Part shown: one piece after another, positions 1 through 11,300 of the stretch
How positions within the stretch are numbered: position 1 is the first letter of the stretch
Layout of the letters: every line of letters starts with the position of its first letter
Source: Sipunculus nudus
Taxonomy: Eukaryota; Annelida; Sipuncula; Golfingiida; Sipunculidae
Length of the DNA: 64,000 bases
NCBI GenBank assembly: GCA_026874595.1
Contig: CM049316.1
Coordinates: 16,767,839 to 16,831,838, forward strand
Direction: 5' to 3'
Notes under the pieces: model-generated
Told to the model about the DNA's origin: nothing
The model's input: the letters and a program-made list of their open reading frames with translations, nothing else
The model's database searches: none
Program-made: the position numbers and the translations under genes

Positions 1-589
1 GAGAGATGCTGCATTTCCAAGATGTTTGTGTATTATGTTACCTGATTCATCTGAATCTGGAATGAGTAAGTCTATAAAAATTATAATTAAACTGAAAGGG
101 TATGTGGTGGTCAGATAATTTTTTTTATAAAGCAGAGATCAAAAGATATGGAAATCTAGTGGCTGACAGTGCTAACTACACTTAGGATGAAAAAAAAAAC
201 ATATAGTGGAGTATCACTGATACTGTGGAATATTGTCTGAAAAACTAAAATGTACAATTTGCTGTTTAACAGTAAAAATATTTTAAAGATTGTACTAATG
301 AATGGGTGATATTGAATCCAAATAAAACACTTGTGATCTATAGGTGATCAAAGGTATAGTGTTAGATACTGATATTTATATTGTTTACTTTCTAAATAAA
401 TTTCAGGAACTTGCAAATAACTGCATAATGTTTGCACATAAAAAAAAATTGTCAGCATATCTGGACATAAATTAACTGGCAACTTTTATTTAGAACAAAA
501 AATTGATATCCAAAAATATCTTACATTTTGAATATTCAAACTCAAGGTTTGGTAAGTTATGAGAAGTTTTACTGACAAATAGTTACAGC

Positions 590-1055
590 TTATGGTGGTG
601 ATCTATACATACCCTGTACTTGTACTTGGTAGTTTTAACCAAGTACAGTACTTTGTGATTGTACTTGCCACCAATATACTAATTAGAATCAAGTACATTT
701 CAAGACCTTGCCAATTATGGGCATATTAAAAAAAATAAATAAGGAGCCACATATCTTACCATAAACATGGCACAAAAAGATAGAAGGATGGTAAGAATAT
801 CTTGACACTATGACAGACTGATAGACCAAGATTTGCACTAAAAATGATATAAATTCAATAAATTCAGTAGAAAATATTTTATATTTTTCTGTTCTAATTT
901 ATATAATCAGATTAAAAGGATTGTAACTGTAATTACACTTCAATACAGACATCTTGTTCTTTAATACACTGGAGAATTCCTTTACTTGTAGTACTTGAAC
1001 TCATTCTGAGGTGCCTGTACTCAAATACAGATCCCCTGTACTTGACTCAGGCCTG
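590..1055. repeat. Dispersed 'acttgtacttg' repeat, copy 1
   Basis: Sequence rich in ACTTGTACTTG and TCAAGTACATTTCAAG, beginning at accctgtacttgtacttgg and ending near ctgtacttgactcaggcctg. The same landmarks recur in the same orientation at 38285-38748, which marks a dispersed repeat. The start contains an inverted pair (tacttgg...ccaagta). Class unknown; no coding capacity. Confidence 0.65.
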
Positions 1056-2106
1056 CAGATAATATTAGCATAATGATATGTGTTGGTTAATTTCTAATGG
1101 ACAGTGGACTTTCTGTATGCAATTATAACAGTTATGTTATTTTCATTATAATCTGTCACTTCATGAGTGCCAGTACAGCAAGGAGTAATAGCGATGTAAA
1201 ATTTTTAATGACACACAAAGGTCTTTAGGTTTTTGGTAATCTTTGAGTCAACAGTATATCAATCTAAGAGAGATGAGCAATTCAAATATTTGGAAAAAAT
1301 AAGTTATTTTCAAGAACTAATGAGCAGCTGAAAAACACAGAAAATATATAATCAAATATATACATAATTTCAAAAACAGAATGATGAAAATCAGGGTTCC
1401 CAGCATATCGAGTAAACAAGGTTCTTGGGTTTTTCCTTAATCAATTTGAAAAATTCCTGGATATTTATATTGTTTGGGGGAGGTAATGTGCCAAAAAACC
1501 AAGATATTCAATCATCCCCTGATCTCTACGATGGCTAGGAACCCTGATAACGAGAAGCCTGCTCTAAATATATCTATTGTTTGCATCACACAAAAAGTAT
1601 AAAAGGATTATAGTCCGTTTCACCACCTGCTGTCCACCTGTTTTATGTAGATAATTTTCTTAAAAGTTTAAATTTTTCAAAAAATTACTAGAAAACTTCA
1701 TATTGAAGTGTCAACCAAATATGGCAATTTAAAATTTTACAATAAATCCCAAGTTCATGTTTCACAACATTTTGGTCTCTTCACATTGATTTGGTAGATA
1801 TGATGTGTCTCTGCATGAGTAGCCATCTCTGTTTTAGCTGGTTATATTTTTTACATGTGTTTACATGATATCATCCAATCAGCAGCTGTCAACTGAGGCT
1901 GTTTTTGCATGTGACCAATGACCTTGACTGCCATAAGTGGGTCTGATATGTTATAAAATGTAGACTGATTTCTCTAGTTTTCATATAATTCGTTTTCTTA
2001 AATAAAGTGTAAGGTAGGTATATATTTACCTTTTTGGAAATAAGTTCCTTTAATCATCTAATGTACTCTATAATTGTTTCCCTAGAAATGTTACTAATAA
2101 AAATTT

Positions 2107-2216
2107 TTAGAGCAAAAAACAGGTGGACATGAGAAGCTGAAATGGACTATAATAAAGCCTAACTGATCCCTCAGTTGGATAGAACTCATGAAGAACCCAA
2201 TGGATCCTTCGCTCAC
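2107..2216 (-). other. Possible read-through C-terminus and stop after exon 31
   Basis: If the gtgagc donor of exon 31 is not used, the reading frame continues through [20 protein letters not shown] and ends at a TAA near the left end of this interval. I see no clear AATAAA on the minus strand just after it. The extension has no family resemblance and is more likely intron. Confidence 0.2.
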
Positions 2217-2378
2217 CTGAAATACGACCACTGCTGACGCTGCTTCTTACGGCGGGGACTGGTTTGAGGCTTGGTGATGTTTTCCCTGGCTTTGGCCCTA
2301 AGACAGCAGGCTTTGGTTTGAGGAGTGGAGGTGATGGCCGAGATGACTTTGGGTTGCCCCCCTCATCCTTCTCAGGAA
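2217..2378 (-). CDS. CARMIL: CARMIL exon 31: proline-rich tail, penultimate or last exon
   Basis: Residues 1275-1328 plus one base. [20 protein letters not shown] then [20 protein letters not shown]. Pro-rich with PxxP cores, as in vertebrate CARMIL tails that bind SH3 domains of myosin-I or related partners. A strong donor (TTTCAG/gtgagc) ends it in phase 1, so one more exon is expected before position 1. Without splicing the frame continues 36 residues to a TAA at 2107-2109. Confidence 0.85.
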
Positions 2379-5300
2379 CTAAAAGTATATCATTAAACCC
2401 ATTAAACAGGTCGGATAGATAGTCCATCAAAAGATCAATTAATGCAAGAGTCAAAGGTGCGTATGTTTGGTGTGAAATTTTTTAAGGCATGGGAATACAT
2501 CTTTGATGTAACCTTGTGGCAAATACTGATACTACTGTCCAAAGACTGTTAGGACTCATAACTGGACATTAAATTTTCAGCTTTTCCCCTACATGAATAT
2601 TGCACAATTGAAACCACCATGAATATTAATCAAACCTTTGAATGTAACTGTCAGACATAGATGTTATTAAAGAGTGAAAAGGCCAGGCAGAATATTTTGT
2701 ACTACAGACAGAATGGTTAATGTCTGATTATTTAATATGCATCACATGGATAAATAGGATGACATAAAAAGATATAAAGAATTGTTTAAAATAAAATGAA
2801 CCCCCCCCCCCATGTCTGATGCTGCATTCTACAGCTGAAATTGGGGATTACCATCATGATGGTGTTTTAAATTTGATAAAAATATATTGTAAAATTCAGG
2901 TAAATGTCTAGATATGCACATATTGTTATTTCTTTCTACAATAAATCATCAGAACATGAAAGATAATAAAACACAAGCAAATTTGTGGAATTAATGTCCC
3001 CGATTGGGGCTCTTGTTGTCTTTCATGCTTGATAAGCAACCAAAATTATAACATGTGGAGACACCTGCAGTGGAACATAAAAACTAAAACACATTGAGAA
3101 AAAGGACCAAAATCCACTTTGACATGTGGAGACATCTACAAGTGAACATAAAAACTAAAATACACTGAGAAATTTGACCAAAATTTGAGAATTTTGATTT
3201 GAGCTGGAGAGATATAGGAAAGTTATCGCACGGAAAGAACAAGGGACCCATGGGTCACGGCACTCAGCTGATCGTGATTAGACTATAAATGTTTCTCCAC
3301 TGTGATACTATATCGAGTCGATAAAGCTTATGAATATCATATACATGTTGGGCTATTATAAAGGAATGTAATGTAATATGTGAGTAAATGATAAATGAAA
3401 TTACCTGACTGATGGATTAATAGAGTCAAATAAAGTGGTTTATTTTTTATTTATTTAGGAGGGGTTGAAAATTGTGATATATTTGAGCAAATATGAATGC
3501 AATGACAGCAGTAATAAGCAGTAGTAGAATGATGATAAGGCTATTTGTTGAAGGATCTAAAGTGTATGGTAGTCTGCAAGCTTTCAATTTGACAGATATG
3601 ATGTTATGATTAACTATGCTGATGAAGTGATTTATGAATATGTGACTGTATGACACAATATCTCTTTAGTCTTGACAAGGTACATTATTGTGATGCCCAC
3701 TATGTCTACATATTACACAATATTGACATTATTTCTGGCATGTACATAGGTACCTATGGACGAATAGTTATACAAAATATTAAAGTATGAATATATCTGA
3801 TTCATCTTGTTCTTGCTTACTGAGGCTAACTTTGGGATGGGGTTCGGAGAAGGGAAAAGTGGGGGCAGCACGAAGGTGGATGTAGAAATATTCTATTGTA
3901 ATGTTTTTCCTTTATATAAGAATATGAAAAGCTAAGAGGAAAGGGGCCCTCCTACTTGGTTATAGTAAAGTTCTAAATATATGATTGCAAACTAATACTC
4001 TGACAAGACTGTCATGAAGAAAAACAGTAAAAGTTTTGAGATACTGTGTTGCATACGAAAATTTACAGATGGACAGGCAAGTGGACAGAATGGACTAATA
4101 CCTTTATTTCACTTTCAAGAGAATAATGCATTTAAGTTTATATATAATCCTATTTTTTTAAGCAGATCCACTTTTTCCATTAAGAAGTTTTTATCTGAAT
4201 CATTTTTTTATTTACAGGTTTATAAATTTTTAATTAAAAAACCTGAAAATATAAGTTAAAATATTAGAATTGTTGCAAAAGTTGCAATCATTATATATAC
4301 AGAGTAAAAAACATTGAGTCATATTATGCATACACATATATTTTATTATTTTTAAATCATAAATGTTTAAACTGATTTTAAAAGAAAATAATGCCACAAC
4401 ATGGCATCTACAAGAATATTCCTTGAATCACTATTAAAAAGTTTTGCACATTGGAGTTTTCAGGACATGCTTAATTTTATTCACCAAAATAAAATAAAAG
4501 TAAATTTGATAAAATAAAACATCTTTTCAAATAAAGTATACACACTGTTGGTTGAATGAGGGACAAACAATATCATTGTGCTAATTACTATCCCAGTTTT
4601 AATTAATTACTGGAATTAATAGTCAATTTCACACCTGGTGAAGTTTTTACTCTTCTGAAGTAAGGAATTACTTATCTCATGAACATCCACACTTTCACAG
4701 CAATACACAACTTTGTGGACACAATTAAATGTACACTTTAATCATTGTAACCCTGGTGGTTCAAAACAAAATCTAAAATGTAGCATGTCCAAGAATAAAA
4801 TTAAATACAGAAAAATTATAACATTCATCTAATTTATGCACCAGCTGGGGGGATGCGTGCAGGGCAGAGGGGAAGCCTGCTAGTAGTGGCCAAGCTGGGC
4901 CAAAGTAAGCTGCCTGGGGTGGGTTACATAATGCAAGTGAAGGCTGTACTACTAGGTGGGCTAGATGTAAACAATACTTGACATGGTGTATGAAAACATG
5001 AATAAAAGCTATTCATTCCAATCAATTTCTTTTGAAAGTTCAGATTTTAAAAGATTAAATCCTTATGCATATATGCTTGGAAAATTAAATCAACAGTGCC
5101 AAAGTTGGACAAAATTTAAGGTATTGATTTTTTATTTATGCTAATAACTAGAAAAATTTGCAAAATTCAGATCTAATTTTGGGTAAACAATTGAATCTTG
5201 ATTAAATAAAGTTATATTCCTGAAAAAAAGTCTCTAGGTTCAGCAATTCTCATGTTAGGCGAGTAAATATATTTCCTGATTTTTTTAAAAATTGCATTAT

Positions 5301-8300
5301 GTTTTGGCCCATAACTTCAAAATAATACCCAATACTGACCTAATTTTTGGCATGTTCATAGAAAATGTATAAAAGAATGAGAATACTAAATACGATCAAA
5401 AACAGATCAGTGGTTTTGATATTAGGCAGCCTTGAAGTGTAACAATGGCTTTTTTTATGGAAAACAGAGTTTTTTTTCCTTAATATCTTGAAGGAACAAA
5501 GTCCTAATGACCCAATTCTCGGTATGGCAGGAGATTTTGGGGACATCTAAAATTATGTCAACAGCCTGGGGAGCATAGAGATGTGCACTGAATGACCTAC
5601 AGTCATCAAAGTGGACTGCTTGACAATGTAAGGGAATACAACAATAGCCTCCAAAAAAATTCAATAACTAGCCTAATTTTGCAGTTTTTATTTTCTAATT
5701 TCAGATTTTAACAGATTAAATCCTTATGTATACATGGTGTGAAAATTAAATCCACAGTACTTACAGGAAAAAAACGTGCCATGGCCAAAGTTGGGCAAAA
5801 TTTAAGGTACCAATTTTATATTTTTGCCATTTTTTTTAAAAATTTAACAGATTTTGATCTAATTTTTGGTATACAATTAAATTTTGATTAATTAAAGTTG
5901 TATTACTGGAAAAAAGTCCCTACCTTTAACACTTTTGGTCTTAAGTGACCAAATATCTTCCTGATTTTTTTACAAAGTCCATTATGTTTGGGCCCATAAC
6001 TTTTTTAAATTATATAATATTGACTTAATATCTGGCATGTACATAGGAACTATATAGAGGAATATTTATGGTAAATATGAAGAAAACCAGATGAGTGGTT
6101 TTGATATTAGGCAGTCCTGAAGTGTGAAAATAGATTTCTAATAAAAAATTGAGGTTTTTCCTTAATATCTCAAAAGAACGAAGTCCTATTGACCCAATTT
6201 TTGGCATGGTAAGAGATTATGGGGACATCTAACTGTATGCCGAAATTCAGATTCGTAGGTCCAACGGTGTCGAAACGTGCCAGTCTTACGGACAGACATC
6301 CAGACGGACGGACGGACGGACGGACAATGGACCATGACTATAGCTCAGATGACTTATAGTCAGCTGAGCTAAAAACCTGACAGACGGACAGACGGACGGA
6401 CAGCTAGACAGACAGACCGAAATCAATGTCCCCTGCATCTGCGGAGCGAGGACAATAAAAATTTAATTCAATTAAAGAATAAGTCAATAAGAAGAAAGTG
6501 TTTTGATACAAACAGAAATGTCCACTAGCAGAAATGGTAAATAACAATTGGTACCCAGAAAATTTTTCCATGGAATAAAATCTAAAAAAACTCAGGGGCT
6601 TCTGGTAGTGTAACAAACTACATCAGACCTGATCTTTTTGGGTTTATATTTGTTACCTGCTTTTGGTGGTGTGACTCTCAGGTTGGAGTCTGGCTTTGAG
6701 GCCGAGTCATTTTTGACAGCACTCTCTGATGGTTCTTGCTTCTTTGGCCTCAATACCCGCTTGGCTGGAACTGGTGATTTTTTGGTTTCTTCCTCTGACT
6801 GAAGACTATTCTTGCTACCTCCGTCTTCAACTGATCGTAAATTACCTTTGCCGAAAACTGGTGACACAGGTTTGTCTTCTTTTTTGGTCAAGTCTTCTGT
6901 CGAGCGCAGCAGATTTTTACCAAATAACGGTTTGTTGCCTTCTACTTTTTCACTTTCTTCAGACTATGAAAACAGATGGAAAGTACAGAAATCATGTTTT
7001 GTATCTTTCTGCCTGTTCTACACTGTATTTTACTTTTTATCAAAGAAACAGCCTAAGTAAGAGATGTCATCATTAGAATATGTTGTAAAATCTGGCAGCA
7101 CAATTAATGAAGCAGATTAATCAATGGTACTCACATGTAAATGTCTATATATATCTTGTCAATTCTGTTTGATCATACCCTCTAGTGTTATACAAAGTTA
7201 ACAATTAAACACAAGGTTTCTTCATTGAGTCAAGGTTTAAAGTTCTGTTATTTAATTGTCATTATGCCGAAAATTATGAAGCAAATGAAAAAATCATGCT
7301 GCAGTTTCTTTTCTGATTGAGTATTAAAATAGAACACAAATCTCAAATGTTCCTTTAAACTTTTGGAAAAGTATGCATATAAATAACTGAATGATGAGCA
7401 TCACCACTGATTGTTTTCTTATATATTCATTGGTGGTGGTAATTACCTCAATTTGTTTAATGCTAACTTAAACTAAGTTTGTATTTCTGCAGAAATCCAT
7501 CTAAGTTTGGGACAATTTGACAGGAGAGTAGCATACAATTATCTTGGCTTCAACCACCCTCAGTTTACTGCACCTGCAGTTAATGCTTGGGGGTGCAATT
7601 ATCCCAATTGCTGGGTCATAACACTTTTTGACTCTTAAACGTCCCCTGCAAATATCCAATAAATTTTGAAGGGGATTTTCATCATTTATAGACCATGAAA
7701 ATTTTGGTGAGGAGACAAGGTATGTGTTCTCAGAGTCTTGCTGAATGTTTTACAATAATATCAGGAGGAGATCTCTGATGACAGTGTCCCTGTCTTCTAT
7801 TTACCTTGTTAACTGTCCTCATGGTGGTCCGCTTGGCCTTCATCTCTTGTAAGAAATTAGGACCGCCCATCCCCGGCAGTCCAAACTTGGGCACGGCAGG
7901 TCGCCTTATGACAGGTTCCTCCTCGGCAGGTTCCTCCTCCACTGAAAGTCAAATATGAACAATTCAAGACAAAATGTTTCATTCGTGATGAATGAAGCTG
8001 GTTACTTGCATTAAAACCTAGCCTGTCTTACTAAAATATCTCTACTTTGTGTTTTTTATTAATGCAAAGTAACAAGAATGAGGGTTTTTTGTGTGATTTT
8101 TGCAGAATTTGAACCTGACATTTGGGCCTTCAATTCTACAAATATTAGACCACAAATCATTCCACATCAATAAGACTGTAATTTCAGAAACTGATTGAAG
8201 ACTTTTAATTCTGTACCAGGAAGTCTGCAGAGTGTAGTACATGAACCTTACTGGAGACTTCTAATTCTTCACCAAGCAGAACGTAGTATGGAAACCTGAC

Positions 8301-11300
8301 TGGTGACTTCTAATTCTGCATCATGAAGACTGTTGTATAGAAACCTGACTGAGAATTCTTAATTCTGCATCATGAAGACTGTTGTATAGAAACCTGACTG
8401 AGAATTCTTAATTCTGCATCATGAAGACTGTTGTATAGAAACCTGATTGAAAATTCTTAATTTTGCATCATGAAGACTGTTGTATAGAAACCTTCTGAGA
8501 ATTCTTAATTCTGCATCATGAAGACTGAAGTATAGAAGCCTGACTGAGAATTCTTAATTCTGCATCATGAAAACTGGGGACTTCTGCATTAAGATGACTA
8601 TAGTGTAAGTGCCTGGCTGCGGAATTCTAACTCTGATTCAAGAAGCCTGTAGAACAAAAACCTTAGTGGAAATTATCTTGATCAATCCAGATCATTTAAT
8701 CCGGAATGGTGGATTTCAGTTCTAATTTAACTCTAATATTATTTCTGTCAATTCAATTCAAATTCAGTTCATATGATTTTCCTTTCAATTCTAATTCAAT
8801 TCACACCTGACCAGATGTCTGTACACAAGACTGGACAGATACTAGAGTTTTATACCTGTTTCAGGAGTCTTCTTCACCTCCTCTGGCTCCTCCTGCTTTG
8901 TGACTGGTTTTGGCGAGCGGTCTTTTAACTTTGGAGACTCTTCTTTGTCAACTTTGGAAGACCCTTGTTTTCTGTTCAAGAATCCTGTTAACTTCTTCAG
9001 TCCTGTTTTGCTCTTTGGTCTATCAATTATAATACAGACTAATTAAGAAAAGTATAGTTTTATGTAAGATATTACATTAACTAAATATCAATAACAACCA
9101 TTTGATATAATATAATTTCTTATCTGATGGTTCATAAAAATTATTCTTGTCAATAAGGACAATAATATTCAAAGTGACTGTAAAATGGAAACAAAGACTG
9201 AACCATGAGGCTACTTCCATAATTTTGGAAAACTATTTCTCAGGAATATAACACGGTGAAAGGAGAGCTCCATTAGAATGCATGACACACCCATTACTAG
9301 TCTAATGACCAGGACCTCATCATATATATGCAAATTTTGCCAAGAATCACAATAAAGAGAGATACTTTATTGGTAAACATACAAATTAGTTTCACCAAAA
9401 TTAAATTAAATTCCTGGTAGTTATCATGGCAACACCAAAGGTTAATGGGTGGACTGACTTTCATCTGAAGGAATCCTGCCTATACTATAATACAACAATA
9501 CAATGATAAGAAGAGCATACAATAAATTCATTAAAATGTAAAAATATTACTGCCTTACCAAAGCACTAAACATGTGGGTAAAACATTTTGCAATAACCAC
9601 TTAGAGTATGATATCAAAAGGATAGGTGGCAGCACTGATGGTCCTGTTACTAACTTTTCCTGCTCAGATGTGGTCGTCTTCTCTTCCTTCACTTTCATGG
9701 TTGGTCTCAGAGCAGCTGGTGATGTGTTCTTAGAACTGGGAGCACTGGTCACTGGTGCGCTGGTGAAGAAACTATCCATTCCTTCACTTGGTTCCAGCAG
9801 GTCCTCTTCTGTCTGGTTGCGCACCATTGGTCGTGTGGTTGCTCGTGTTTTTGCTCGTCTTGGTCGGCTCTTGGCTAAATGCTCTAATTTTGGTCCTCCT
9901 GCGGCTCCACCAATGTCAAGGTCAGGAAGGGTATCCTTGTCCTTTGTCTTCTTATCTGAATTAAAATGTACTGCATTTGTATATTCAAAGGACTCTGACT
10001 GATGTCATCTTTATAAAAAGTATAACCTAACCATATAAAGGTTTACATTTATACTAGTGTGAACTAGTGTGACATGTTTCTTGATATTTCCAGACAGATA
10101 TTTTAGATATTCTTATTATATATACCATGACAAGTAACAGTTTGAATGAATGTGAAATATGAACTTATAAATCTGGCAACTTTTTATGGATCTGCTTTAA
10201 CCAGTTCTAATGTGTTGGTTTTGAAGCTACACGCCTGATGTTCGTTTATTAATACACTTACCTAACTGTGTGTAATTTGTCAGTGTGGTACTGTTAATGT
10301 GAACTTGTTGTCTTGTCATTTATGTGGTGTTTGTCATTTTGGTTCACAATGTGGCCATGTTTTCGTTTCTTTTATTCTGTGCAGATTTTCATTTTCAAGT
10401 CTTTACTTTACAGTTTAACAGTCTAAAACTCCAGCATTTAAATACAGTCAACACCCAACACATGTACTGCAAAACATGACTGGCCTGAAATCATCCAATC
10501 AACTGATTGGCTGTGCCCTAAATGATCAAACCAATTGGAGGGGCTGTTTCATTATTCATTATTCCTGCAGTGCAAAGCCAACGGTGTGGCAAACTTGAAA
10601 TATGATTTAACTCCAGAAAAGAGAAGAACAAGGGAACCACAAAGCGGAGCATCCCCCTGAATGGGAGCATAAAAATATAGGGTGTATTACACAAGTGTGA
10701 AAATGATGAAGGCAGGTCTTTGACCTTGACCTTTGACCTAGTCACCTAAAAATCTATAGGGTCCTCCATCCAAGGGTGGGTGAACCATATGTGCAAGATA
10801 AAAGGTTTTGATCACACAATTAGGCTTAAAACAGGTCCACAAGCTTTTTAAAAAAGAGGGTCCTGTGGCCTTGACCTTTGACCCTGCGACCTCAAATTGA
10901 TAGGGCTTTTCACCCATGTGTTGGTGAGACATATAAGAAAGAGAGAGGTTTAGGTGAAACACACAAGGCAAATACAGGACGGACAGAATAACAGATGGAA
11001 AGACGGATGGACGCACGAATTGAGACTCTGAACTGTAATATAAACTTATATGTACTGTACTGTGTATCCTATTGAGATCAAAGTAACATGATAAGCACTG
11101 TACCCTGAGATAATGAATTGTTACCACTCTTATCCTGTTATCTTACATTTAAAAACCTGGGGTCCGTTTCAGTGACATTTTACCAGAGGTAAGCCCAGTA
11201 GCAGGCCTAAATACAATTGTTATCACTGTGACATCATAATGGTTACTTTAGTGACATATATTTGGCCCTGGGTTTAAGACACCAACATGGCTTAAGTCAC

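Larger units (their letters stand above)
1..2216. other. Flank or last intron of CARMIL with no exon seen
   Basis: AT-rich sequence. The only structured part is the 590-1050 dispersed repeat. I looked on the minus strand for a short last CARMIL exon with an acceptor and stop and found none that I could support. Confidence 0.6.

Noticed and set aside
6729-7076. Plus-strand 115-codon ORF
   Set aside because: Antisense shadow of exon 30.
9574-10002. Plus-strand 142-codon ORF
   Set aside because: Antisense shadow of CARMIL exon 27, which has clear family motifs on the minus strand.
10738-11127. Minus-strand 129-codon ORF
   Set aside because: Lies in a dispersed repeat with ccttgacctttgacc blocks and a gacggac tail.
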